Shown piece after piece: positions 49,301 through 60,920 of a DNA stretch of 64,000 bases. Source of the stretch: Adineta steineri (Eukaryota; Rotifera; Eurotatoria; Adinetida; Adinetidae); NCBI GenBank assembly GCA_905250115.1, contig CAJNOI010000032.1:124001-188000 (forward strand), read 5' to 3'. The notes below the pieces were generated by a model. It was not told the origin of the DNA, ran no database searches, and was given only the letters and a program-made list of their open reading frames with translations. The translations under genes and the position numbers were made by a program. Position 1 is the stretch's first letter. Every line of letters begins with the position of its first letter.

Positions 49301-52300
49301 TTTGATTCCTATACTGGAAAATTATTAAATATTGTAAGATTAAATATTTTTCTTCTATTTAATTAGACTTTTTTTGTGTATATAGATTGATAATATACAT
49401 AAACGTTCATTTGATAGTTTAGCATTATCTTCCGATAGTCAATATCTTATAACTAGTGGTGATAATATGTTAAAATTTTGGAATGCTAATATGGAATTAG
49501 ATATTAATTTTCAAAGTTTTGTTGGTCATTCAAATCAAGTACGAAAAATACTCTTTACCGATGATAATATGCATGTAATAAGCATCGGTGATTCAATATT
49601 GGTTTGGGATGTACTTGCATGGAATACAGAACAACCAATAATGCCAAAGTAATAGATTTTGCTATCAAAAAAAACCAACCTTCATAGAAAAATTATTTTA
49701 GTAATGCACAATGTATTGTTCCTCCACAATCTGTAATGACAAAAAGTAATTAATAAGATTTTTACAATTAGAAGAAAAAGTTTTTTTCTTCTTTTAAGTT
49801 CTTGAAAATATAACAGTTGAAACAAAATCAAATCGACCTGGAATACTTCGTAATTCTCAACAAACAATTGATAATACTGTAATCATTACACAAGGAGAAA
49901 AGTAGAGAATTTATTTCTAGATTGTTTTTTTTCAATAACAGATTTTTATTTACAGAAAAATGATTAAAAATAAATTACCAGCACAACGATCTAGTAATGA
50001 AGATTCTCTTTCATCACCTTCTATTCAACGTCATTTTATTCAACGAATTAATCATTCTCATCTAGCAAAGGTAGTTCAATTAATTTATTTTTTTAGTATA
50101 ATTGAAAAGATTGTTCATAATTTAGAAACGATATGTAGCACCAACGAATCAAGAAAGTCTTAAACTTCAATCAATTATTGGTTACAATGGTAATGGACGA
50201 GAAAATCTTGTTTGGTATCCAGATACAAGTTTCTTTGCTTATACTGTTGGTTGTAATATTATTGTAGAAGATCTTAATAATAATCATCAAACTATTTTAA
50301 CTGGTCATACAGAAGAAATTTCAACTATGACATTATCAAATAATGGAATGATTTTAGCGAGTGCTCAATGTTCAATATCAAAAAAGAAAGATGAATTACA
50401 ATCAAAGATTATTATTTGGGATACAAAAATACTTCGACAAAAATTATATTTCAATCAATCTGTACAAGCTATTCAATCAATGGCATTTTCAAAGTAAGAA
50501 AGTCTTTCAAAAACAAAACATTTCTATTCTATTTTATTCATTTATAGAGATGATCGTTATTTGATTACAATTGGTAATTATAAAAAACCAATAGTTACAC
50601 TTTGGTCAACGAAAAATTATTCTCATTTACTTAATTGGCAAGATGATTTTTCATCCTATTATATAAATTGTGTTGCTTGGAATTCAACACGTTCAAATGA
50701 ATTTTGTCTTGGTGGATCAAATAGTACTATTCGTATTTGTACAATAAATGAACAAACAACAAATGATGATAATATAAGTTTACAAGTTATAAATGGAAAA
50801 ATTCCATTACTAGTCAATGAAACTACACAGAAAACATGTGATATAACAGCATGTAATTATTTAACATCAAGTATAAATCTTGTTTTATGTGCAACAAATA
50901 CTGGTTTTATTACTTGTTGGAATAGTCGATTATGTTTATGTGTTCTTCATTGGAAAGCAGATTTAAATGAAATAACTTATATAGCAACAATAAAAAATAA
51001 ATTATTAACTGGATCATCAACAGGATGTTTAAAATTATGGAATATTGAAAATCTTGAAATGAATTTAGGACAATTAAATACAATAGATTCGTAAATTTTT
51101 TTAGTTTGAATAATAGGAGATTATATATTTTTGTTTTTTAGAAATTATGGTTTAATAATTCAAGATGAATTTCAATTAGACGATGGAATAATAAGTGGAT
51201 CATTTGATCATATATTCGATATGGGAATTGTTGGAACATCATGTGGATCATTATGGTATATCTGTTGGACAACAGATCGATCAAAAACTCGTCTTGTTGT
51301 ATCACATACAGATAAAATAACTGGTTTAATTCCTATTGAAGATACTCATATTGTTACATCTAGTCACGATGGTACAATACGTATATTTCAATTAGACGAT
51401 CGAAATGAAATTCTTCGTTTTAATACAAATGGATTAGTATGTTTAAATTTCTATGTCTTTCTATTTTTTTTTGTTTATCTATTATTTTAGAAAGTAACTT
51501 GTTTAACATCATGGAATGATTCGATTATACCAACATCAAAATTATCCTATTCAACAAGTCTTATGAAAAATATAAAATCAAATATAAAATCAATCATTGC
51601 AGGATATGATGATGGAACATTAAGAATTTTTAATCTTCTACATGAACAAATGATACTTAAATTACAACCACATACATGTTCAGTAACAGCAATTCATGTT
51701 CCTTTACATAGTTCGTATTTTAAAATAAAGAATTCAAACACCCTCAAGATTTGTCTTTTTTTTTTGTTTAGCAACAATAAGTCTTTCTGGTGCTCAAGAT
51801 GGTTCAGTTGCAATATCAAATCTAGTGCAAGGTCAACTTTTACGTGTGCTTAATGAACATCTTGGTTCAGCATCAATTTGTAGTATTGATTCAAAAAAAT
51901 ATTTCGAAAATAATTCTTATCTATGGTTAATTACTAGTCATGATCGACGTGTTAGTTTATGGAAATCAAATCAACAATTTGATCAATGTTTATTAATTGA
52001 TTGGTTAACATTTTCTGCATCTGATACAACGAATAATTGGCAATCATTACCACCAAGTTTAGCACGTTTTATTGATATAAATTCAATCCTATACACCGGT
52101 TATGGTATTAATAAATCTATACAAATATATAATATTGATACAAAACAAATTATTCGAACAATCTCATTGAGTCAATGGTGTTTATGTTTTGATTTATCAA
52201 ATCATTTCATCGCCATTGGTACAAATGAACGTTTAGTACAATTAAAAGATTATACTCAGGAAACATTTCAAGATTTTATTGGTAATAACGATATTATATC

Positions 52301-52385
52301 AAATATAAAATTTAATAAATCAAATGATTTATTAATAACAACATCATCCAATGAAATATTTATTTGGAAAATAGTTTTAAATTAG
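46351..52385 (+). CDS. WDR90: WDR90/POC16 homologue, CFA20-like domain plus WD40 repeats
   Basis: About 14 exons, roughly 1740 aa, nearly the size of human WDR90. Early exons are 46351-46455, 46503-47295, 47344-47779, 47834-48851, 48904-49333 and 49386-49648; the last ends at TAG 52385. The N-terminus (WQHPFVNILKHFEINSSKK, then STVYRIRGLIPANNYIQFP and LFYILFRPIYDKYFCIHID) is the CFA20/DUF667 domain of WDR90. From about residue 350 on there are many WD40 blades, for example SVGQDGTIRIWNFRTGK, LTGHTEEISTM and SSHDGTIRIFQLDD. WDR90 sits on the inner wall of centrioles and cilia and helps keep their structure, which fits a ciliated rotifer. Some middle exon edges (49700-50140) are approximate. 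Confidence 0.88.
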
Positions 52386-52486
52386 TTCTTTAGGATATAC
52401 TTTGATATAATAACAAAGAAATAAAAATTATTTCCTTGTTGTGTTGTTTGGTGGTTTATTTAATAAATAATAAAATATGAAAAGAA

Positions 52487-53318
52487 TTAACTTTCAATTT
52501 TATTTCCTGTTTGAGATAAATGTCGAACAATCTCAACCCAATCATGACCACGAGGTTTTTGTCCATTTTCACCACCCATTTGATGATTCCATTGACGACG
52601 TTTTTGTGATTTTGTTAGTTGTTCTTTTTTAATCACTGGTGCAGCTAAAGTAGAAACTGTTGCTGATGATGATGGTAATGATACAGTTGCATTCGATACC
52701 TAAAAACATTCAATCTATATAATCTGTATTAAATGAATAAAAATATTTACCAAACTATTAAGAAAAATATCACCGTCATATGAAAAATCTTTAACACTTT
52801 CGAATAGAGTATATGTCATCGGCATGCCTAATTGTTCATTAGCCTAGATAGAAAATTTTTATTTTTATAATTAATAATTTTAATCATACATCAGCGGTTA
52901 ATTTTTCTATAAGTTTAGTTTTGAAATCATTTGTTCTGCAGAGAAAAAACAATGAATAAAATATATGGAATAGAAATTAAACTTACAAAAGACGATTACT
53001 AAATAAATCAAGATTAATTGTCGGTACTACATCGGGATAATTATCAGGCCAATGAATTTCAACCAAATAAAAACGATCATCATCGAGTATAACCTTTATT
53101 TTATTATAATAAAAAATATAGATAAGTTTTTTTATTAAATATGGGTTTGATTTGAATCAAACCTACGTTTTAAGCTCACTTTGTATTGAAATGTATTGTC
53201 ATTGACAATGGAAAAATTCGAATCTGATTCATAAATCGATTTTAGTACTTCACGTTCTTCCTAAATTTAAACATAATTAATAGTATTTTATTTCAAATAG
53301 AAATCTTACTTCATTCAT
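52487..53318 (-). CDS. RWDD4: RWD-domain protein 4 (RWDD4)
   Basis: Six exons (53318-53310, 53260-53180, 53093-52987, 52935-52890, 52843-52751, 52699-52487) give 182 aa in frame; the human protein is 188. The first coding exon is only nine bases (Met-Asn-Glu). An RWD fold follows: EEREVLKSIYESDSNF, YLVEIHWPDNYPDVVPTI, EQLGMPMTYTLFESVKDF. The C-terminus matches RWDD4: KKEQLTKSQKRRQW and RGHDWVEIVRHLSQTG. RWD domains mediate protein contacts in translation control and ubiquitin pathways; the role of RWDD4 itself is poorly known. It is convergent with WDR90, about 100 bases between stops. Confidence 0.88.
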
Positions 53319-54434
53319 CTTTGACAAATTATCAAAGAAAACCGTCGATACTATTTTATAAGATTAGATTTTTTTTTCGCCTTCATTTATAAGGAAATCT
53401 TTAATAGGTTAAAATAAAACCAATACATATCATTGACAGATGGAGGGCGTAGGCAGCGAAATAGAGAATTATTTTAAACATTCAAATAATGTAATAGATA
53501 TTGTATTTAGAACAAAAAGTAATTAGGTTTCTTTCAATGTTCATCCGTTTTTTATAAGATTGTGTTTAGTGCAAAGCATACATTCATAATTTCCTGTATG
53601 AAAAGGACAAAAAGACCTTTTTATTGCATCGTACTTTTGAATGAAATAATTATGTATGTTTATTTTATAGTTAAATAAAAGCAAACTACCAATGAGACCA
53701 TCTCACTTGCAGTATAATTAATTTCACATTATACATAACCGCAATGACGTGTATGTGATTAACAGAGAAAAAAGTACTCATCCTTGAAAGACGTTATTAA
53801 TATTCGAGAAGTCTATTATATAAGAAAAAAAAACATTCTTTTTTTAATAGTCTATCATAATGTTGTAGTAAGTTATTTATTCTTGGACATCTCATTTTTT
53901 TTACTATCAAATGAAGATAATGTAAACATTCAATCATGTTTAAGTATTAAATAATTTCAAACGAAAAGTATAGTTAAAGTTACATTTCCTATTCTACTTA
54001 AGCATGTATCTATTCTCTAGCTTTCAAATGTTATGACAAACATAATATAATATATATGGGCATGGTCAGTCATATGATACCCTCATTTATTTTACTAGAA
54101 TTATTTAGCAGGAAAACGTGAAGTTCTTACTACATATATTACAAATATACTGCTAGCGATATGTCGTTAGAATAGACGATTTTTGAAACATACTTATATA
54201 ATCACTGTCAAAACGTAGTTTATATCATGTTCATTTATATAACTTAGAGAAGGATGTAAACTAACAGGATGTAAATCACACAGGTTGTTCCTGCTCTATG
54301 TAACATGAACTTAGATAAACATTCAACTTCGCAATAAATAGTAGAACATGTTGTTTCATTTTGTATGATCATTTGCGTTTTGACTACTAGTTCTAAAGAA
54401 GTACTTGAAAATTTTTCTATTCTAGCGACATATA
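53319..54434. other. Intergenic region
   Basis: AT-rich DNA upstream of RWDD4 with no open frame of note and no RNA gene recognised. It leads into the inverted-repeat element at 54435. Confidence 0.4.
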
Positions 54435-55079
54435 GTAGTGTCCTGCGGAAACAACTTTTTTTGCTTCCCATTCCCTTCGTTTTTTTTGTTACTTCCCGTT
54501 CCTTTAATTCCGTAAGTTTTCAAAGGCTCTCTTCATCTGCGAGAAAAGGGTCATTATCATATATGTGTATCAGTTGCTGGTGACACCAAGTTCTGCGCAT
54601 AGTAACATGTTATTAAATAAATTAAAAGTACGTAATGATTAGAGGAATATTCTACTGATGCTTGCTTTTTTAATAGCATACAAAATATGATTTATACGTC
54701 GAAACTTATCATTGTTGAAAGAATTATTTCCACATCTATTTAACAAATAAAAAACGAAAAAATAGTAGTACATCAACTACGGCGATGAAGAAACGGAAGT
54801 ATTAAACAGAGGATGATAAGAACGATTGATCACAGCAACATGATAGTAATGAAGTGTTACGACAAGATGATGAAAAAGAAAATTTTATTTCTGATGATTA
54901 CATTATGATGTAGTTAAGAATAAAGCGATAGTTTCTGTTAATTATATATGAATAACAAAAATTATTAAAAATAAACAGTTATTAGATAGAAATATTTTTG
55001 TATAGTGAAATAAATTTAGCTCTGTTCCCATTCCCATGGGAATGAGAAGGGAAAAAAAGTCGTTCCCGCAGGACACTAC
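54435..55079. mobile_element. 645-base element with long terminal inverted repeats
   Basis: The left end reads GTAGTGTCCTGCGGAAAC and the right end GTTCCCGCAGGACACTAC, which are reverse complements apart from one base. The similarity continues inward for about 40 bases on each side, to CCCATTCCC on the left and GGGAATGAG on the right. No protein is encoded. The flanks share only ACATA, so there is no clean target duplication. A non-autonomous DNA transposon is likely; the superfamily is unsure. Confidence 0.7.
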
Positions 55080-55163
55080 ACATAGGCCTCTAAAAATGAC
55101 AAGAGTATCACAAGATTGACTATGCCCATATATATTTCCATATTAACTCTTTTAGAATTCATA

Positions 55164-55400
55164 ATGTTTTCACGATTTTATCTTTTAATTATTTTTGGTT
55201 TATTAATAATTACTATAAATAGTGTAAATTTAATCAGTCCATTAACTGAAAGCGAATGCAGAACTTGTAAGTCATATATAATTATAATAAATCTAATGAT
55301 TTTTTATTTTGCAATAGATTTAGCATCAAATGATATTAATAAGAAACTTCAAGCTTTCTTTATTTGTCCAACAAAATGGCGTTCAAAATTCAAATCATGA
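55164..55400 (+). CDS. Small secreted peptide 1 (61 aa)
   Basis: Two exons (55164-55266, 55318-55400) around a 51-base intron. The signal peptide is MFSRFYLLIIFGLLIITINS. The mature part carries LTESECRT, then after the intron LASNDINKKLQAFFICPTKW and a basic end (RSKFKS). The intron is phase 1, two residues after the E-C pair. Two Cys could form one disulfide. It is clearly a paralogue of peptide 2. No database family is known to me; a neuropeptide, defence peptide or cuticle peptide are all possible. Confidence 0.7.
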   Translation: MFSRFYLLIIFGLLIITINSVNLISPLTESECRTCKSYIIIINLMIFYFAIDLASNDINKKLQAFFICPTKWRSKFKS

Positions 55401-56094
55401 TTTTTAAGTTTTTTCAATAATAACAAAAGACTACGAACAAAGATAACATTTCAATAATACTCAGGTTTTCATTAATACATTGTAAAATTCTGTTTTTTTT
55501 TATAAATAAAAGGAGAATTCTATTGTACTACGTGATTCTTCAAGTTTTTTGATACTGCGTAATAGTAATTAAATACAATATGTAAACAACGGAGAATTTA
55601 AGCTATTTCCTCATGGGATGCTTTTGATAAACTATAAAATTATTCATAGTAATATCACAAGACCCCGTTCGTTTATTTCGAATGTAATATTTAATTTTAT
55701 ATGATAAATTATATTGTTATAAGAATGTGGGATATATATTTTTTGCTTTGCTATCTTATATGATATGTAATTTGAATAGTTATATAATGCATTCTTTTTT
55801 TATTGTTAGATATTGATACTAACTAAATTTATCAAAAATATTTATGATTAACTATACAAAATGTCATGATACTTCATTCAATTAAATACTTCGAATATTA
55901 GTGGGAACATGATTTTATATGAGGCAGATATGTTTTTTCTTGTAAATTTAATATGTATATTTTGAAATGAATGGCATTTAAGTTATGTATTTTTAGTCAG
56001 CTACAACATTGAATATAAATAATACAGTAATTTTATATATATATAGTATTTCAGTATCACTACAACAGATAGTTTAATATCAATTCGAATTATA
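55401..56094. other. Spacer between peptide genes 1 and 2
   Basis: AT-rich, no open frame. Presumably the peptide 1 3' UTR and peptide 2 promoter. Confidence 0.4.
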
Positions 56095-56416
56095 ATGTCG
56101 TTTTGTTTTGGATTATTTGTAATTACCATCTTGATTGTAGTGACTGTTAATGGTATGCCATCTTCTCGACTGTTAACAGAAGCTGAATGCAAAGCTTGTT
56201 CGTATAATCATTTTTCTTTATAATTAATTTAAATATTTTGTTTTATGATTAGATCTCTCATCAGATGATATCAATCAACAACTACAAGCTTTATTTGTGT
56301 GTCCCAAAAAATGGCGTTTGAAAATGAAAAAACCAGAATCGATTATTGCTAAACGCTCGATAAATAATGTTGAAGATAATGATAATGAACTCGATGATTT
56401 GTACTTATATCGGTAG
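56095..56416 (+). CDS. Small secreted peptide 2 (88 aa)
   Basis: Two exons (56095-56197, 56253-56416). Signal peptide MSFCFGLFVITILIVVTVNG. The mature part has LLTEAECKA, then the phase-1 intron, then LSSDDINQQLQALFVCPKKW, followed by a basic stretch and an acidic C-terminal extension (VEDNDNELDDLYLYR) absent from peptide 1. KKW RLKMKK and AKR could be cleavage sites for a prohormone-type convertase, but this is inference. It is a tandem duplicate of peptide 1, about 700 bases away. Confidence 0.7.
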
Positions 56417-57788
56417 AATACAGCAGATTATTTGTAGTTTAGATGAAATAACATCAATTAATTTATATGATGTCATTTTTTTTGAATAAAAACTTAATGT
56501 AACAATTAATAAGAACTTTTGTTTTGTATTTTTGTCATGTAAAATAAAATAATTATTCGAAGAAAAATTTCTGATTTTTTTTCTAATGAAAACGATGAAT
56601 AGAAATAATTCTACAGAAATCGTTCGAGTGTATTATGCAAAGAAAACAACAGATAAATACGATATTCTAGGGAGTGTTTATTGATTAAAAATAATACATA
56701 AATTTTTATTAGTATAGATTAGTAAAAATATTTTAAATATAATAGTTTTATAATTCATTATAGATTCTTTACATTTATTGTTTGTTTGAAAAAATAAAAC
56801 GAAGAAGAGCACATATACTTGTTGTTTTTTCTCATAGGGTAATTAAATATCCAATGATACATTTGGACAAAAAAACGATATCTCCATAAATTATTTATTT
56901 ATAAGAACCCGAAAACTTCACGAAAACCTAACAAATGAATTGAATTCTCATACTATAGTTAGATCTATGCCATTGCTGGATGATTTTTTTCAAGTCAAAT
57001 CAATTTTTGCAATATGTAGAACAGGAATCAAACCAAGGTATAAATATTGTCAATATAAAATTTAAGACGATTATTTATTTTTATGTATTTTAGACATTCA
57101 ACAATCTGAGATGGGAATATTACGATAAGACTAATTTGTAAATCAAGTCATATAATTTATGTATATATGGGAATTTTTATAACGTAAGGTACTATAACTC
57201 ATATAGTAACCTAATTTATGTTTAATAATATGGAAATTGAAACTTTGATAAAGAAACTTACAAAACAAACTGTTGAGAATTCTTAAATACCTGGAATAAT
57301 ATGGGATTATATACATTCTTCCCGTAGATATTTATTTCTTTTCCAGAAATGTCAATTTTGTACTTTGAAACAATTGAAACTAGTATATAAAGACAAATAA
57401 ATTCAACAAGAGTATACATTCGATTAAATATTTAACGTAAGTTGTTTGCAAAATATTTTTCTCAAATCAAATAGAATTTAAAACTGAAATATATAATGCT
57501 CTTCTATTAGTTTCTATATCAATAATCTTGAAATAGTTTTCTTTTGTAATTTGATCGACCTTTTGTTTTATGATTATTGTTACATTTATTCGTCATAGTA
57601 GATAGAAATAAGAATCGATTACGATACTTCCGTGTTTTTTCAACTTGGTAACTATTTTGATTGAATATTTCCAATATAGATAGTCTTAGGTATTTACCTG
57701 AATGAATTCATAGTGTACATGTATATATAGATTAAATAATTCAAATGGAATCATTATGTTTTATTTGTTTGATTTAGAAACTTCAACT
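56417..57788. other. Spacer between peptide genes 2 and 3
   Basis: AT-rich DNA of about 1.4 kb without an open frame or repeat that I can support. Confidence 0.4.
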
Positions 57789-58091
57789 ATGAAAATATTC
57801 ATCTTTTTGACATTCATGTATTGTATATCGTTGGTGTCTGGTGGTTTATTTACAAGTCATAAATCAGAAAAAGAATGTATAGACGGTAAGTTATTTTATA
57901 AAATAATTGATTTCTTCTTAATAATATTTCTAGATTTTGGAACAGCCACATGGGACGATAGCATTTTTTTAGGACGTTGGCCCTGTAAGAGTGTCTGGGA
58001 GAAATTGAAAAAACCAACTACTCCAGAAGAACTCAAGACCAGATTGTCAGATATGAACAAGAATCGAGGCAGAAGCATGAAAAAAAGTTAA
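57789..58091 (+). CDS. Small secreted peptide 3 (84 aa)
   Basis: Two exons (57789-57885, 57934-58091). Signal peptide MKIFIFLTFMYCISLVSG. The mature part has KSEKECID, the phase-1 intron in the same place as in peptides 1 and 2, then FGTATWDDSIFLGRWPCKS and a basic tail ending NRGRSMKKS. The sequence after the intron is not obviously alignable with peptides 1 and 2 beyond the Cys, so kinship rests on gene structure. An in-frame ATG at 57756 exists, but the 57789 start gives the better signal peptide. Confidence 0.65.
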   Translation: MKIFIFLTFMYCISLVSGGLFTSHKSEKECIDGKLFYKIIDFFLIIFLDFGTATWDDSIFLGRWPCKSVWEKLKKPTTPEELKTRLSDMNKNRGRSMKKS

Positions 58092-58624
58092 TTTTGTTTT
58101 TACTTTCTTTCAATGAAAGTTTATTAAAAAGACAACACATCATTTTTTCTAAATAATTACGTGTATTTTATCATTTATTCTTGAATGATTTCAATGTTGA
58201 TATGTAATAAAATATTAAATCTGTATTTCATTTAATATATAACTATATTATGACTTATTCTAATTAGAGATTAATTTTATTTGATAGATAATTCATTCAG
58301 TAACTTTTTTGTATTATTCATCTTATATTTTTCATCATCTGATATCATTCAATCTTTCATATTACGCTTGTAGGAGTTTCTTAAAAGCTTCCCGACGAGA
58401 GAAAATGACTAACTACATTCATTTTCTTTTTCTATTCATATTTACAATCATCACATAGAGCACGTGTTTTGATAAATACCAAATAAAAAACACAACATAG
58501 GTAGATAGGTTTTCGTTCGTTAGCTTATTTCGTTTCTGTCCTTGCACGTTGTTTGGTCGGATTAATAATAAATCTTGTATTACACTTTGTATTATTCGTA
58601 TTTTCAGATTAGAATTTCGCAAAA
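58092..58624. other. Spacer before EF-hand gene 1
   Basis: AT-rich; holds the peptide 3 3' UTR and the EF-hand gene promoter. Nothing else supported. Confidence 0.4.
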
Positions 58625-59421
58625 ATGAGTATATTTAATTTCGGTCGTGAACAATTACAAAAAGGCATGTTAAATCAAATGCTTCAAGAAGTTGGTATTG
58701 ATGATGTTGGTTCATTTGTTCAAGACTTTCGAAATGAGGCCGCACAAGCAAGTGTTGCTCCACACCAAGGAGATGATGATTATGATGAAGATGCAACACT
58801 TCAACATGCATCAGGTCAACAAGCAAATTTATTCTCAATGGGAAGTTCAATGTTAAATAAAGTATTTAAGGAAAATATTTTCTTACAAATAAATTCATTT
58901 TGTATCTAGTTTTCTGGTGGTGGTGGTGGTGGCCATGGTGGTGACGGTGATAGTAATCCTCTCGATATGGTTCAAGGTGCTATGAAAGCATACAAAATGT
59001 TTTCAGGTGATCAAAGCGGTAGCGGTGGTGGTGGTGGTAATTTTCTTGATAATATCGGTATGATAGATTAGTGACTGTGAAAAGACGATAAGAATATAAT
59101 ATTTCTTGTAGGTTCTACAGTTCAAAATGCTCAAAAAATGTATGCTGTTTATAAACAATTTGATAAAAATGGTGATGGAAAAATAACTGTTGAAGATATA
59201 GAACTATATCTTCAAGAAATGGGACTTGGATTTGTCTCACCATGTAAATATTTAAACTTAAATTTAGATGATTTTAACTTAACTTCATTGATTTAGATAT
59301 AGCTAAAGGTTTATTTCAAGCAGTCGATCAAAATCATAACGGTACACTTGATTTTACTGATCTTATGGCATTAACTGCTATTCTAAACAAACTTAATGGT
59401 CAATTTGGTGGCGCTCAGTAA
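58625..59421 (+). CDS. EF-hand protein 1 with Gly-rich middle (213 aa)
   Basis: Four exons (58625-58861, 58910-59057, 59112-59243, 59297-59421). The N-terminal 40 residues are helical (LQKGMLNQMLQEVGIDDV). An acidic and then a Gly-rich linker (FSGGGGGGHGGDGD) follow. The C-terminal half has two EF-hands with full calcium loops: DKNGDGKITVED and DQNHNGTLDFTD. The layout, a Gly-rich tail in front of an EF-hand pair, recalls penta-EF/sorcin-type proteins that bind membranes on calcium, though only two hands are seen here. A paralogue lies just downstream. Confidence 0.8.
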
Positions 59422-59734
59422 TAAATATTCTAACTTGACAGACACAAACATTTATATCTCTTTTATATTTATAATAGTTAATCATATCTTAACTTTCTTT
59501 CATTGGTAGCTATTGCTTCGTTCATTGAATAAAATATATTACTCATCACATGAAAGTGTGATTCATCAAAACTCCTAAGAAATAGTTATTTCGTTTCTAT
59601 TTGTTTTGTTTTCGTCGATGACGTAAAACAGTGACATGATGTATGTTGTCCTTCTTATCTTTGCCTATAAAATAGACGAATATTTACATATATACTAGCC
59701 TTGATTTCGTATACGCTTCTATTATTAACCATAA
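59422..59734. other. Spacer between EF-hand paralogues
   Basis: About 310 bases with the 3' UTR of gene 1 and the promoter of gene 2. No other feature seen. Confidence 0.4.
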
Positions 59735-60920
59735 ATGGAAAATTTAGCAACTATAACTCAAGCAGATATTAATAATGGTGCACTTATACGTATGCTTAAT
59801 AAAGCAGGTATTCCTGACATTCAAGAATATATAAAACATTTTCATCAAGAAACAGAAGAATTAATAATTGAAGAATTCGAACATCCAAATGCAGATAAAC
59901 TAGATAATGATGAACAAATTGTTCCACCGGCTGATATTCAAAGTTGGATCACTGGTTTTCGTCCTAATGTCGATGATCCTATTAAACCTGTATTATTTGA
60001 ACAAGAACAACAACCAAAACCACAACCTCCATTGCCAAAGGATATTCAAGGATGGATCACAGGCTTAGGACCTCGTTTGGATGATCATAACAAGCCTGCA
60101 TCATCCGAACAAGAACAACAACCAAAACCACAACCTCAGCCTCCATTGCCGAAGGATATTCAAGGATGGATCACACGTTTACAACCTCGCCCAGACGATC
60201 CTATTCAACCACCATTACCTCAACAACAATCACAAGAGATACCTCTACCAAAAGATCTTCAAAGCTGGCTACATCGTATGGGACCGAGTAACGTACATTC
60301 ATCTGCCGAGACAACTATTGATACAACAGAAATAACTACGATCAGTAATGATATTAATCCAGCAAATGGTGATCTAGGTACTTGGCTCAATCAATGGTCA
60401 AAAAGTCTTACTGAACAACCACCACCAGCTTCATTAGATAATTGGTTAAAAGGTCTCGTACCAAACAATATGCATGAGCCACTTAGTAAAGCAAATAGTT
60501 CAAAAGGTCGACTAAATAGTTATTTAAATGCAGCTGAACAGGTTTTTTCAAAACATGGCTATGATGTTTCAAATGAAGTTAAACCACCAACAAATGTTAA
60601 AGTCAAAAGTGGAATGTTTGGTAATGTAAAACAAATGTATTTTCTTGTATGTTTTCATTTGTTTTTCTATTCTATTTAGTTATTTATTTTTTTGAATTTA
60701 GTGGAAAACATTAGATAAAAATAATGATAGAAAAATTACAGTTGAAGATGTTCAAATAATGCTTGAAGAAATGGGTCTTGGTTTTATTAGCAAATATGCT
60801 GCTAAAACATTATTTGAAATGGTCGATACCAATCATGATGGTGAATTACAATTTCGTGATTTTGTTGCATTGATGGGTATCATAAAACAATTAGTAGGTG
60901 CTATTGGATCAGCAAAGTGA
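59735..60920 (+). CDS. EF-hand protein 2 with Pro/Trp repeats (376 aa)
   Basis: Two exons (59735-60646, 60702-60920). The N-terminal helix (GALIRMLNKAGIPDIQEYI) matches EF-hand protein 1. Residues about 65-190 hold a tandem array of PLPKDIQGWITGL-type units separated by Pro/Gln-rich linkers (EQEQQPKPQ), four clear copies. More divergent copies (DLGTWLNQWSKS, SLDNWLKGLVP) follow. The C-terminal domain has two EF-hands: DKNNDRKITVED and DTNHDGELQFRD, followed by a helix. The EF-hand region is plainly homologous to protein 1; the repeat region is new to this copy. Calcium-dependent scaffold is a reasonable guess. Confidence 0.8.

Noticed and set aside
51736..51752. ACACCCTCAAGA inside a WDR90 intron as another telomere-like element
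   Set aside because: Only one arm is present, with no GGGTGTG partner nearby; a chance match or too decayed to count.
57756..57788. Upstream in-frame ATG for small peptide 3
   Set aside because: It would put an acidic segment before the hydrophobic signal core; the ATG at 57789 gives a normal signal peptide like those of peptides 1, 2 and 4.
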